Positions 31,201 through 43,968 of a stretch of 64,000 nucleotides of DNA are shown here, piece by piece. Each line of letters opens with the position of its first letter. The first letter of the stretch is position 1. The notes under the pieces are model-generated. The model saw nothing but the letters and a program-made list of their open reading frames with translations, had not been told where the DNA came from and searched no databases. The translations under genes were made by a program, and so were the position numbers. The stretch comes from Mallotus nudiflorus (lineage: Eukaryota > Streptophyta > Magnoliopsida > Malpighiales > Euphorbiaceae), in contig CANTUR010000659.1 in assembly GCA_947683625.1 (NCBI GenBank), positions 607,501 to 671,500 of the forward strand, written 5' to 3'.

Positions 31201-32330
31201 CATTGAAGCTCACAAGTAAGAGAAGCAACAGCACGATACTCTACTTCAGCTAAAGAGCGGGAGACCGTTTGTTCATTTTTCGATTTCCAAGAGACCAATG
31301 TGGAGCCGAAGATCACACAATAACCAGTGACTGATTTTTTAGTATCTAAGCAGGCTGCCCAGTCAAAGTTAGAAAAACCTTGAAGCTTTGCAACATTATC
31401 AGAAGGGAAAAATAAGCCTTGACCCGAGTTACCCTTAAGGTAACGCAAGACTCTATGAGCTGCTTGTACATGAAGATCAGTTGGATGATCAAAGAATTGA
31501 GATAATTGCTGAATAACAAAGCTGATATCAGGTCTGGTATGCGTTAAATACGAGAGTTTGCCAATGAGTATGCGATAAGCAGTGATATCAAACAAAGGAG
31601 TACCGTTGGTCTTGGAAAATTTTAAATTGGGAAGCATTAGAGATGCAGCTGGTTTAGAATTCAAATAGCCAGCTTCAGTCAACAAATTAATGGTATATTT
31701 CCTCTAGTTGAAATTAATGTCGGAGGTGGATCTTGCCACTTCAAAACCAAGAAAATAACGAAGGGAACCCAAGTCTTTAATTTTGAATTGAGTATGAAGA
31801 AACCGTTTGATCTTGTCCACTTTGTTCAAGCTGTCACTTGCAACAACAACATCATCCACGTATATCAAAAGACCAATAAAATTCTGATCAGTCCATTTAA
31901 AAAATAAAGACGGATCTGCTGAAGATTGTATGTAGGTTTGACTAAGCAATGCTTGAGTTAGCTTAGTGTGCCACTGCCTGCTAGCTTGTTTGAGGCCATA
32001 CAAACTCTTTAATAACATGCAAACTTGATTAGATTTGTCAGAAATTACACTGGGAGGTAATGCCATATAAACTTCTTCAGTGAGATCTGCATGCAAAAGT
32101 GCATTATTGATATCAAGCTAATGTAAGTGCCACTTGTTAATTGCAGCAACAGCTAATAAAGTTCGGATGGTGTTGATTTTAGCAACCGGAGAGAAAGTGT
32201 CCAAATAATCAAGTCCAGATGGCTGAGCATATCCCTTAGCAACCAAATGAGATCGAACCATCAACTTTATATTTGACCATATAAATCCATTTACAACTAT
32301 TGATTGTTTTGACGGTGGCAAAGAAGTAAG
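31201..32330 (-). pseudogene. Copia reverse transcriptase and RNase H (N-terminal part)
   Basis: RT is read in 32118-32321 (RSHLVAKGYAQPSGLDYLDT then FSPVAKINTIRTLLA) and 31704-32096, which holds KSLYGLKQASRQWH and the catalytic YVDDVVVAS. 31201-31685 carries the RT end (YRILIGKLSYLTHTRPDISF) and RNase H (DWAACLDTKKSVTGYCVIFG, then VSRSLAEVEYRA). The usual S-x-K-Q motif is altered to KNEQ. A stop near 32096-32118 and frame changes break it. Confidence 0.88.
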
Positions 32331-33720
32331 TTCCCAGGTGTTGTGGCCTCAAGAGCCTGTAATTCTGCTTTCATAGCTTCCTTCCAGCAGTCATGTTTAA
32401 TGGGTTCTTGGTAGCTTTGAGGTTCGGGTTGTTTGGAGAGTTGACAAATAAAGTGTTTGTAAGAAGGAGAAAGGTCATTATAAGATAGAACATTGGACAG
32501 AGAATAAGGAGATGCGTGAGGTGTACAAGAAAGATGACAATATGATAAATGGGTTGGCAAAGGAGATATGCATTGAGATCGACGCAAGGAAGAAAAAGAA
32601 GGTTGAATAGGTGAGTCAAGAAAGTAGGTGAATTATTAAAAGAAGAATAGAAACGTACAATATGAGTGGATGTGGGTGAATCATCAAAAGTATAATTATT
32701 CGGTATAGGAGTAAAAGTGGAATTATAATAAGGTTCAGTAAGTGGGGCACTACAGACAATGTCTGTGTCAAAAGCAATAGGTGAAAAAGTATTGAAATGA
32801 TGTAAAGAATATGATTTTGCAAAAGGAAATATATGTTCATTGAAGTGCACATTTCTGGAAACCGAAACCTGTTTAGTGAGTAAATCATACACTCCACAGC
32901 CTTTGATTGTAGCAGGAAAGCTAACAAAAACACAATTGGTAGCTCTGTAGTCAAATTTTTTTCGGTTGTGAGGAAAGGTAGGAAAAAAACATTGACAGCC
33001 AAATACTTTGAAATGATCATAAGAAGGGATCTTGTTAAAAAGAATTTCAAAGGATGTTTTGTTTTGAATAATTGGAGAAGGTAATCAATTGATTAAATAG
33101 GCTGCATGTAAGATGCAGTTTATCCAAAATTTAATGGGCAATTAAGCTTGAAAATGTAAAGCTCGAGCTACATTCAATAAGTGTTGATGCTTTTGCTCTA
33201 CAATGCTATTTTGTTCAGGTGTATGAATGCAAGATGTTTGGTGTGTAATGCCATTTAATGCATAAAAATCTGGCATAAGAAATTCTTTGCCATTGTCATA
33301 CCGAATGCATTTGATTTTGGTCTGAAATTATGTATGAACAAAATTATGAAAATTGCAAATAATATTTCTTGCTTCGGATTTAAACTTCTTTGGGAAAACC
33401 CATGTATAATGACTATGATCATCAACAATAGACAAGAAATAATGATGACCAGACAAAGAGGGAATTTGCATAGGTCCCGAAGTCAATATGAATGAGATCA
33501 AAACATTTGAGAGTTATTGAAGTACTATTTAGAAATGGCAGTTTCTTCTGTTTGCTAAAATAACAAACATTACAAGCAAAATTATGAGAACTTATTGAAG
33601 TACGTCTTTGACTTAAACATTTTATTCTAGGCAAAGAAGCATGATTGAGTTTGAAGTGCCAAAGTGTTTGAGTGTTCACTGTGTTGATGCAAGGAAAATC
33701 TTTTGGAACAAACAATGATA
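32331..33720 (-). pseudogene. Copia integrase remnant
   Basis: 33422-33715 encodes the GAG-pre-integrase and zinc-binding zone (LWHFKLNHASLPRIKCL, then CNVCYFSKQKKLPF). Further down, fragments of the catalytic core are read in shifting frames (33060-33400). The C-terminal region at 32371-33050 contains overlapping open frames, of which the proline/serine-rich one (NYTFDDSPTSTHIVRF) is the plausible coding one. Frameshifts are frequent. Confidence 0.75.
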
Positions 33721-33924
33721 GTGTCTCTTTTGTGCCAACTTTGTGAAACTGATATAGTCCCCCTTTTTCTTTAGCTATACCAATCGTCTTTCACTCTTGA
33801 AGACTCTGTATATAGCAATAAGTTGGTAAGAAAATAAGGCAACAATTAGTATGGTTAATGAGCTGACTTGCTGAAATCAGATTGAAGGAAAAGCTAGGAA
33901 CATATAAAACATTATGCAAAGTTA

Positions 33925-35235
33925 ACTCAGGTGTCAACTTTACCTGACCAATAAGTAGTAAATTGAGTCAAAGAACCAACAATATGGTCTGTAGCCCCAG
34001 TGTCAACAATCCATGTTACTGGGGATAAAGTGGCAGCAGCAGTAATTATATTAAAACAAAAAGAGATACTTGTATCAGGTAGCTTGCCAAAGTTGGCAGT
34101 GACCGTACTTGCTGAAGTATTACTACTAGATGAGGCTGTGGAAGTTTGCACCAAAGACATTAGTTGATCATATTGTTCTTTAGTGAGAGTGAAGTTGGAC
34201 ATCTCCTGAGTATCATCATTTTCTTTTATGATCTGCTTCCCTTTAGCATTAAGTTTGGAGCTGTTATACGGTGGAATAAAATAACTTTTAGCTTGATTGA
34301 CAGAAATTTTGTTGTTTCTATTTCCAGTCTTATAACCAGGTGGAACTCCGTGCTTCTTATAACATTTATCAGCTGAATGCCCATAGAATCCACAAAATGA
34401 ATAAGTAGGCTTTTTGCCATTGTTGTAACCATTAAACCTTTTGTTCCTTGTGATACCGGAATTAGATCTATAGTTGCTGTAAGAAAAATTATTTTTGAAG
34501 CTTTGATTAAAATTTCCCCTTCCAGCATAAAGCACTGCCAATTCATTGAAACCTTCATTGGAACTAGAAATCTGTCTTTCATGTTGAAGTGTCAATGAGT
34601 AAACTCAATTGATTGAAGGAATAGGATCCATAATGAGGATTTGTGACCTAACAGTATCCCTTCAAAATTTGATCACATAATCTTGATGAACATAATTCCT
34701 GATTATATCAAGAAGATTATAGTTGCATCGAGGAATGCACATACAAGTTGGTAGAGGTCTGAGATTGCTCAATTCATCCTATAGAATCTTAAGATTTGTA
34801 AAGTATTCGGTAACAGACGTTACCTTGCTTGAGAGATGATATTTCCTCTTGTAAATCACAAATTCTTATATATCCGATTGTGCAAAGCGATCATGTAGGT
34901 CTTTCCAGATTAGCTGCACAATCTATCCATATAACACTGTGAGCAATAGCAGGCGATAGAGTTTTGATGATCCATGATGAAAACATTGTGTTACCGCGTT
35001 CCTAGTAAAGATCGGATCATCAGCATTTGGAATCGGCAAAGTTCCATCAACAAACTTGAGCTTGTTTTTGGAGATTAGTACCATTTTCATTGATCGCGAC
35101 CAAGAATAAAAGTTGCTCTCTGTAAGCAGAGAGCTTGTAAGCACAAGTGAATGATTTTCATTAAGATGCAAGTAATAAGGATTTGATGGATTATCTTCAA
35201 CTCCTTCCATTAGATATGGTAACTGCAACATAAAA
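33925..35235 (-). pseudogene. Copia gag and protease remnant
   Basis: 34923-35231 encodes the gag N-terminus (NPSNPYYLHLNENHSLVL, then SNFYSWSRSMKMVL), the usual copia gag start. After broken sequence, 33927-34595 has the nucleocapsid knuckle FCGFYGHSADKCYKKHG, in which the first knuckle cysteine appears replaced. The protease active site WIVDTGATDHI lies near 33985-34020. Confidence 0.85.
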
Positions 35236-35403
35236 ATGAAGATCGGTACTGAAAAATTGATAAGAAACTGAAGAAAATCGATTTAATGAAGAAAGAAAAT
35301 CGATTCAATGAAGAAAGAAAATCAATGTTTGACAAGCGAGAAAATAGTGTTTGGCAAGCAAGCAAATGTCATCATAGTTGAAAGAACAATTTAGGAGAGA
35401 GAA

Positions 35404-35415
35404 GCTCTGATACCA
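35404..35415 (-). promoter_or_regulatory. Copia primer binding site (initiator Met-tRNA)
   Basis: The plus strand GCTCTGATACCA is the reverse complement of TGGTATCAGAGC, directly adjacent to the LTR at 35416. The site is intact. Confidence 0.9.
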
Positions 35416-35693
35416 TAACAAAATCTGATTTAGAACTCATGAGTTTTATTTACTATGCTACTATGTTTATATACAATAGTCTGAAACTAACTAAAGCTAA
35501 CTAAAACAGAATCACGTGGATGATAAGTTACAGAAAATAGAATGTGAGTTAGTTAGGAGAGTTGCCATGTTAGCAAGCAAGTTGAGCAAGTTGCAGATGC
35601 AAATTCTTGTGAATCAGCCTGAAGTAGCAAGCAGTTTGAAGTAGCAGGATACTGAGCTATTGTGCTGTTGAGTGTGAGTGACTAAGTTCGTTA
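35416..35693 (-). repeat. Copia 5' LTR
   Basis: The 278-bp LTR runs on the plus strand from TAACAAAATCTG to AAGTTCGTTA. It is followed by the target duplication AATTT and preceded by the primer site. Confidence 0.88.
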
Positions 35694-35698
35694 AATTT

Positions 35699-36840
35699 GT
35701 TGTGGGGGCAAGGGGACAGTGACCATTGCTAGGCCCCAATTTTTTTTCTTTTAACAATTAATATAAATAGTTAATTCTCGACACCATAAGGAGAAGAGAG
35801 ACAGAGTAGAGAGATGGAGTAGAAGATTTGAACCCTACTTTTCTCAATAAGATATTCACATCTTTTATCATTTAAATTACTTGTGAGGGATCTAGCCCCA
35901 ATTCTACCTCTGCAATTAATAATTTTTTTTTCATTGGTGGGTTTAGCTATGCTATCACAATTTGTTCATAAAGATTAGATTGAGAACTTCCTTAAATTTT
36001 ATTAATAAAATCAAATTGAGTTGATGAATTCTTACATTTGAACAATTGAATGTTTTCAGAAATAATGAAATTTATATTGTCCTAAGTCCCAAACTACATC
36101 TCAGAAGGACTAAAGAATGAAAATTATAATTCTGATCTTTATTGTTTGAAATTTAAGGTCCAAAATTTTTGAACTGATTAAGGTCATAATCAAAAGTCAA
36201 TTTGGACAATACCAATACCAACTTTGGTGCACTTTAGGTTCAAAATGTACAAACATGTGTGGCCAGAAATTTCATGTTTACACTTTAGGTCACATTAGAG
36301 TCAAAAACATATAAATTAAAGTCTAACATAATTTCATAATCTGATTACTTAGTGGATGCACTTTAAACTTTCATTGACATAATAAAACCCACTTAAGCAT
36401 TTATGAAGAATAGTTCATATGTTATATATTTTATATGTTAATATTCATATGTAAAATAATTTCATTATCAAGAACTGAATTGAATTCGCTAGTAAGTCTT
36501 AATTTAATGGCTAAAGAGCGTCCAAAGGAATATGAGGAATTCAGTGTTGAATTCTCTCAACTTCATTCCTATTTTAATAATATTATGCTTCGATGTGTTA
36601 AAAAAAAAATTAAAAATGAATTGAATATAGAAGTTTGTTAATATTATTAAGAGATTTTTTCTATTTCACTGCTTAATTTGTGATTATTTATTGATTTTTA
36701 GATTCTACTTTATTTTAAATTTTAATGGCACAACTAGTTTGCAATTTACAATATTCATGAGGACGTACTACTTACACTATTCATGAGGATATATAATACA
36801 TTTGTTAAATAATATTTTTCTGGTGTAATATATACATGAT
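35699..36840. other. Intergenic spacer
   Basis: AT-rich sequence with no supportable gene. A repeated ATTCATGAGGA word occurs at about 36754 and 36779. Confidence 0.5.
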
Positions 36841-37051
36841 CTCTTATACTTGTCACTTTTTGATATTTTGATACTTTAATTTATAATTTTGTCATTTTGA
36901 CACCTAAATTAGGCTAAAATGTAATTTTGAAACTCTTGTCAGCACACGTGACATGGAATGACAAATCAATATTTGTCACATCATAAAGGTTGAACTAACT
37001 AAAAACTACAAGTAAATGTGTCAAACTGACAAAACATAATAAGTACAAGGG
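36841..37051. mobile_element. Possible MITE with long terminal inverted repeats
   Basis: The left end CTCTTATACTTGTCACTTTT resembles the reverse complement of the right end (CCCTTGTACTTATTATGTTT) over about 35 bases, with several mismatches. The element would be ~211 bp and non-coding. The target duplication is unclear: TGGTGT words occur on both sides, but not flush with the ends. Confidence 0.3.
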
Positions 37052-37052
37052 T

Positions 37053-38957
37053 TGGTGTGGATCCTATCAGTTTGATCGGCTCTCAACGAAAGTCCAATTA
37101 TGAGAAAGTTTGACTTTTGAATGTAAGGGGAGCCCGAGACTTCTCTAAAATCGACTCTAAAAGCCTAAACACTAAAGCCAAGCCCAAACACTAAAACCTA
37201 GGCCATAAATACCATATCCAAGCCCAAAATAGAAGTAAAAGTCCAAACTCATCGCCTCTTGACCCAAGGGCCCTGACCTGGCCCAAGTGAAAAGGCGATC
37301 GCCTTAATGAGGAGGCGTCGATGTGACAATGCCTCATCTAAGAGGTGCCGCCTTTTCACACCCACTATCCACAACATCAAAAGCCATTAATGACAATGGT
37401 TAGAAGCCCACCTGCTGAGGATTTGGTCATTTTTTGACATAAAAGAAAATGGAAAAAGGCAGGAAAGAGCCTATGGAATGAAAAAAGGCAACGGGAGAGG
37501 GTGAGAACGGGGTTTTCGGGAAATTGGAAAAGGAAAAAGGATGGGAGGCTTTAAAAGGGAATATAGGGGGCATGAGAGAGAGGTTGGTTGGGGTTATTGA
37601 GAAAAAAAGGCAATTAGAAAAACATATGAAAGAAAAAGAGAGAAAAGACAGAGAGAAAAGGAAGGAAGAAGGAAGAAGAAGGGGAAGGGACATGGAAGCC
37701 TATGTGACTTAATTCTTAAGAAGAAGAGGGAACCTACTTGCATTCAAAGCCACTCCTCTATCAACCAAGCTTAGAGGGTTCAGTTAGGAGCATCAGCTCA
37801 TCCAAGATAGTGAGTCCCCTCATTTCTAAGTTTGAACTCTTTATCTTCATTATAAGTATTGATTTATTATTCTTTTGTGTGCTTTCTTGAGTTATATTAC
37901 TCATTTAAAGTTATAGAAGAGCTTGATTGTATGAGACATTGAATATTGATTGTTAATATTTGTATATTTGTGTTGTCTCTTGTTTATTTGCATGATTGTC
38001 ACATTTCTTAGGATATAACAAATGTAGAGTGTTCCTACCTTTGTTGAAGAGGCGACATCTCTTCATAAAGGAGTCGCCCCTTCATGATGAGGTAATGAAG
38101 GCATCGCCTCCTAGTCAGGAGGCAACGCCACTTTGAAGAGGTGTTGCCTCTTTGATAGAGTCTTGTCTGATTACGCCTTAATTCTCAGTCCGTATTTTGC
38201 ATGTTTGGCATGATTTTTGTGTTTAATTTGTGATTTTCTTTAGATTATGCATGATTCTTATGTTGATTAATATGTTCCCATGTTATTTCCCTTTTTATGA
38301 TATTTAGTGGACCATTTTATGAGTTTATTTTCATTTATTTTGTGAATACCATTTGTTGATGATTGTAAATATCGTTGTTGTTGTATGGATTAACTTTTGT
38401 GTGTTGCAGGAATTGTTTAGCCATTTTTAATCACTAAACATTTACTTATTTATATTTTTTTATTATTATTTTGTATAATTAATTAGTTTATTTGTTGTTT
38501 ATTTCTGGTTTTATGTATGGTTTATTTTAGTATTTTTATACTTATTTACACTAAAAAGTTATAATTTTGATCTCTTCTCCCTTTTATTTAGAATGAATGG
38601 TTGTCAATTATTTTTATTTATTTTATTTATTTATTTGTGATTGAATGCCAGGGATTTAAGCATAAAATGGACTAATGTGCAAATTTTGAATAAAATATAA
38701 AATGGGAAACCAATTGCAATTTGCATGTTAATAGGAAATAATTTAATAATCAAAGGTAATAAAAATACAAAACACGCATGGAGGCCAACCGCAAGGTTGG
38801 GTGGGTATTCCAAATGCCCATACCCAGTTTCCAAACCCCAATCTCTGATGACGGCTTCTGGGAATCTCCGTGGAATCCAGTTGTTATATAATGAGTGAGC
38901 TCACATAGTGTCATGGTTGCTAACACTTGAGCACGCGACTAAACCCCGCCACCTATA
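37053..38957 (+). repeat. Probable 5' LTR of Tat-like element 3
   Basis: The segment ends just before a primer-site-like TGGCGAATCCACTG at 38959. It contains a promoter-like GGCTTTAAAAGGGAATATAG (about 37546-37566), a purine-rich zone, GAGGCG-type repeats (about 37290-37355 and 38045-38160) and long non-coding sequence, all usual for a Tat/Ogre LTR. The start is set at TGTGGATCC (about 37055) by guess. The 3' LTR that would confirm it is outside the window. Confidence 0.5.
37292..37305. repeat. Perfect 14-bp palindrome AAGGCGATCGCCTT
   Basis: It is self-complementary over 14 bases, within a cluster of GAGGCG/CGCCTC words in the element 3 LTR. Confidence 0.9.
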
Positions 38958-39833
38958 GTGGCGAATCCACTGTGGATAGAGAAATTGATTCCAAGTGTTT
39001 TGTAATTTATCGTCTTTGATTATTCTTTATTTCTTTCATAAATTTGCATTCACTACACATTTCCATATAATGCACTCCAAGTCTCAAATCAATCGACAAT
39101 AATCTTTGCTTTACTGCCTATGTTTCATTTAAAATTGGTAGTGGTGTATTTAATTATTGTCACTCATAGCACGTACATATCCATATCGCACGGACCCTTG
39201 AGTGGGAGACGTAATGGATTTATATAGTTGTGGGAGCCGAAGCTTCATACCCAAGACTCAGCTCATGTAATGACCTAGCAATTTCCACTAGGATTTTTTC
39301 CAAGTGCATGTTTTTTATGCCATATGGTAATCCTCTAAATAAGGCCCAAGCCCATTACAAAATAAGCCTTGATAAGACGGGCCTTTCATGCTTACTATTA
39401 GCCTATTTCAAAGGAATCTTAACAAGGTGGACCTTTGGATCATTCTTAGCCCATTTAAAATGGACTTTTGAATTATGTGGAGAAAGTGCCACTTGTTTCA
39501 TCATCTTGAGAGTTATCTTACATTCGTTGGTTTTATTATCCCCTATTAATAATCAAAACCAAGAATAAAAATCCTAAGACAAGGAACTCGCCATTGAACA
39601 CATGTGTAGGAGAAATAAAATTGGAGATATCGTTAGAGAGCTTTTATTTTGTCCTCTGATACGTGCATAGATGTTTTGTTTTCTTTTCCTTCTTACCAGT
39701 AGGTTTGCATTTCATGCATACACGCTATGCATATTTCTAACCCTTAATGGTTATAGATATAAATCCACAGTAGTTTGCCAGTTGGAAGCGATCTGACACA
39801 TGTCGTTTAGTTAAAATCCATAGAGAGATCAAG
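38958..39833 (+). other. Untranslated leader of element 3 with primer-site-like start
   Basis: TGGCGAATCCACTGTGGA at 38959 resembles the primer site type I recall for Ogre/Tat elements (TGGCGACTCC..., thought to pair with tRNA-Arg), with differences. No gene is visible before the gag ATG at 39834. Confidence 0.4.
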
Positions 39834-40574
39834 ATGGCCGAATTTGATGTTGAAGCCTTCAAGGAATAGTTAAAAGCTGAAATGGTTGAACAAACCAAGG
39901 CGATCATAAGAGAAATTATGAGGAAATGATGGGTACAGCTAAAAGGGAACTGCCAACACCACAGCCACCAGTGCCTCAACCACCAACACCTCACCTCGAC
40001 TTTTTGATCTGGATGCCAAGGTTCCTAAAAGGCAAGAGGTATAGGATGATCAACAGACAATATTGGCAAAACCTGTTATCAGTCAAAAAAAACATACCTA
40101 GGGAAATATGGAGAAACTGGATTGGGCTAAAAACCCTTATCAAGGTCTATGGCTCAAATGCAGCTGATGATGAAAGAAAAAGGGATCGATGCCCTACTGA
40201 GCTATTCCAAGCTAAGCCTGGATAAAGATGATGATCCCCTGCCATAGAAGTTCAAGTTCCTGATATAAAGAAGTTCACCGGCATAAAGAACCCCTACCTT
40301 CATTTAAAGTAGTTTGTGACCCACACGAAGACGACTGAACTGACTAAAGCACAGATTGTGAAGCAATTTTTGCTGTCTTTAGAGGGACCACCCATCAAAT
40401 GGTATTATGCTCTAGAATCCTGTGTTAACCTGATTAGGAGGAATTATGCACTGCATTTATCAAGCAATATAGTCTCAATATTCAGATGGAGGCTTCTTTA
40501 AGAGACTTACAGAATGTGAAGCAAAAGTTTAATGAATCCTTTACGAATTATTTAGTCAGATAGAGAGCAAAATT
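39834..40574 (+). pseudogene. gag of element 3, first part
   Basis: The frame starts MAEFDVEAFKE, then stops. A glutamine/proline-rich spacer (PTPQPPVPQPPTP) and the gag core follow: IVKQFLLSLEGPPIKWYYAL at 40352-40411, which matches the retrotransposon gag pattern F-x-x-S-L-x-G-x-A-x-x-W-Y. It runs into the insertion point of element 2, ending AAATTAGCAC. Confidence 0.75.
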
Positions 40575-40579
40575 AGCAC

Positions 40580-43500
40580 TGTAATATCCTGAGTTTTTAA
40601 ATAATTTTAAACTACATTAGGATATGCGGTGTTAATAATTTTCATATATACTCTTTATTATTTAAATAGCTTATTATTTATTAAAGTCATTTTTAATCAT
40701 TTTAAGTCTTTTACGTAAAATTTTTTCTGAGAGTTTTATTTTCGGGGAAATTACGACCTAAATAAATAAATATTAATTATTTAAGATGGTTTTGTAAAAT
40801 TGCATGAGTCCATGCACAATTTTACGTGTCATATTAAATATATACATATACATGTATATATGCACATTTAATTAATTAGGGTTTATTTTAATTAAATTTA
40901 TATTATATAATTTTAATAATTATTATGTGTATTATATATGTATATGTATATATAAATTATTATTTGGGTGTGTAGTTTATATTAATTTGAATATGATATT
41001 TATATATTAAAATAATATAAAATATAGTTATATATATATAAATATATACATATAATACTTTACAAAACAAAAGTTCTCAATATTTACATTTCTGCCATTG
41101 ACTTCATCTTCCACGTTCCCAATCATCCCCTTCCCCCTCCGGCCAATGTCATGTCGGTTTCTCATCGTCGGTGTGCCTCTCAGCCTTCCTCCTTCATCTC
41201 CAGCCCATCCCGCTGCCCTTAGCTCCCTTTTCCGACGTTGTTTGATCGGATTTTCCCCAAGAAGCCAAAATTTGCTTCCAATGCTGACCATCACAATTCC
41301 GACCACCATTTGAAGTGCCACCAATCTCTATCTCTTCCTTGAGCTCCATTGAGTGCCTTTCTAAGCTTGGTTTCACTTGATTTGGTCTAGATTTCCCTAG
41401 GTTTTCAATTTTCAATTCGGCCACTTTGAGTTCTTGAATTTTTTTAGCTTTGATTTCAATGATTAAAGAAAACTTCTTTCACAAAGATGATCCTAGTAGC
41501 TCAATCTACATGGTTTAATTTTGTAGAATTTTTGGGAATTATTTTTATTTTTGTGAATTTTTTATTATTTTATTAATATTTTCTAATTTTCGTAAATTAA
41601 TTAAATAAATTACGAAATGTGATTTATGGTGTTTATAGGTGTTAAAATGCATTTTCTAAATGTATTTGTAGTTTTTGTGATTTTTATATAATTATTGTGA
41701 ATTTATTTAGTTTATGTGATTTTTAGAAAATTAGGTAATTATGTATTTTGTTGAAATTAATTGGTTTAATTGAGTATGATTATTGATATTATTGAATTAT
41801 ATGTGGATAAATTAATTTTTGAGTAATTATATTATTTTTAGTGAATTTTTGAATAATTATAGTGTATTATATGAAATTATATATAACTAGGGGTATTTTG
41901 ATAATTTGACATTAAATTGGATAAAAATATAATTAAATTGGTTTTAATAGTTAGTTGAGGTATAAAAATGATTTCTACAAATTATTTAGTATTTTTAACT
42001 AATTAAAACTATTTTTCAAAAATTATTTTCAAATTATATATAATATACTATTTTTTTAAATAAATGAGTTTTTATCGATTTTTAATATGTTTTAGGGCTA
42101 ATTATGTAATTTGGATTTATAAAATGTATTTTGGTTAACATTAATGAATTTATTGAGAATAATCAATTTTTAATAATATTTTAATTAAAATTAGGATTTT
42201 TATGTATTTATCGGTAAAATAATTATTTTTAGTGTTTAAATTTCTAATTTGCTATATTTTAATTATTAAAGGGCATTTTTGGTATTTTTGGCATTTTCAT
42301 GTGTTCTGTGTTTACCTCGTGAACTGTGAACCTCGGTCGATAGAATTGTAGTTTGGGGAGTCCGACCGAGGGGTTGTGTGGCTGTATATTTTAAAGTGTG
42401 TTTCTTGCAAAACCGGATCTACTTTTTGAGTAAAGAGATGTCCATTTTACAGGGGAGGTTCTGTCGGATTTTTGGTAAAATTCTCGTAAATGTGATATCC
42501 GATCAAATTCATATTTTTATTCTGTGTCCGATATTTCTACATCGAGTCTCTAGAATTTCTATAGACTTATTCTAATTTTGTATTGTCATTGTTTGTTTAG
42601 TTGTGCCGAGACTGAGACTTAGTGGACCAGGCCCATAGGACCCGTCTCGAGGAGCGCAATAACTGTGAGTTGTTATCTTATATATACGTGTTCTAGATGC
42701 ATGTTTTTAGAAATGTGTGTTATATTTGTATAAAATATGCATATATGGTTTAATAATTGCTTAGGTTTATTTTTGGTATATTTTAAATTAAATGCATATT
42801 TTATTAATGAATTATCCTTAATAGTTTTTAATTATATTTATAGTTTATTTTATAGCTAAAATGAATTTATTCGACGTATATATACTCAAAATATACTTGA
42901 TTTATTTTTGGTATATTTCTAGTACATATATGGTTTATATTGTTATTTTAATTAATGTCATGCATCATTTATTTTATGAATGTATGTTTTATATAATAAT
43001 GAAGGATATCAATAGAACGTGTTACCTAGTGGACAGTACTAGGACCAAGTAAGTACTGGTACGATGATAGAATTTATATTATATTACTAACCTATTTGTG
43101 GATATTGATTAGATTGATTTTATTTGATGTGAGATGTGATTTGAGAGTGTGATTGCTAGAGCTCAGTTGACCAAGTGTCTCAGAGCCAATCACACTGACA
43201 GTCAGACTATTGGAGCTCAGTTGACTTAGTGTCTCGGGGCCAGTCTACTGTCTAAATGGAACAAGTGAATTTATTTGGAATAAGTGAGCCTATATGGCTA
43301 AAGTGTTGTCTAACACTGTTTGAGGTTGCGATCATCTAGGGTTCTATTTGATCCTTCATAAACGGATGTTATTTTCAATATATATATATAATGATTTTGC
43401 TACATCTGTGTGATTTTGCCTGTATATATATTTTTTATAGATACTATTGAATGTGTGCATTTTTCATTTAGTTATGCATGTATATATATTATAACAATTC

Positions 43501-43952
43501 ACTCAGTGAGGTCTGACCTCCCTCCGTTGACTATTTTTTCAAGAAAGTCTTCGTCTTCAGACCTTAGTAGCAGACCCTATGCTGGATTTCTTCTGCCCCG
43601 GCTTTACTATGTTATCTGCTTACTTATTTTATTTTATATTCTAGACACTGCAGTAATTATAGTCAAGTCATGGGATTTATGTATTATGTTTGTATGAGAT
43701 TTGTATTTTAAAGATATGAACTGAGATTTGTATTAAAAGATATATATATATGAGATGGATTTGTGTTATTAAATCTATCGATGGATTATTATTTTATTTT
43801 ATTTATGAGATTTATTTCCGCTGCGAGTTATTTTATTTATGTTATTATTATTGCATGTTTTATTTTATTTTTTAAAGGCTTGCTACGGGTTTTGGATTTG
43901 AAAGAATTCCCGTTCCTTAGTGTCGGTCATGGCCTTGTTTTGGGTCGTGACA
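40580..43952 (+). repeat. 5' LTR of element 2
   Basis: TGTAATATCCTGAG...GGGTCGTGACA. TATA-like tract at about 41020-41050, GC-richer CT zone at 41085-41400, hairpin block at 42417-42499, CCTAGTG/TACTAGG hairpin near 43026, hairpin pair at 43147-43252, and terminal GGATTT-GAAA-GAATTC hairpin near 43895. Confidence 0.92.
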
Positions 43953-43956
43953 AAGT

Positions 43957-43968
43957 TGGTATCAGAGC
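43957..43968 (+). promoter_or_regulatory. Primer binding site of element 2 (initiator Met-tRNA)
   Basis: TGGTATCAGAGC is a perfect complement to the 3' end of plant initiator tRNA-Met, starting five bases after the LTR end. Confidence 0.93.

Larger units (their letters stand above)
30158..35693 (-). mobile_element. Ty1/copia retrotransposon, decayed
   Basis: Read on the minus strand the order is LTR, primer site, gag, protease, integrase, RT, RNase H, LTR, which is the copia order. Similar LTRs lie at 30158-30403 and 35416-35693, flanked by a perfect 5-bp duplication AATTT (30153-30157 and 35694-35698). On the plus strand the LTR runs TAACA...GTTA rather than TG...CA. Stops, frameshifts and a 541-bp insertion in RNase H make it defective. 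The GAG-pre-integrase, YVDD and tRNA-Met primer features are typical of plant copia elements. Confidence 0.9.

Noticed and set aside
43957..43968. tRNA gene suggested by the TGGTATCAGAGC match
   Set aside because: Only the 12-base complement of a tRNA 3' end is present at the LTR edge, so it is a primer binding site. I found no tRNA cloverleaf in the window.
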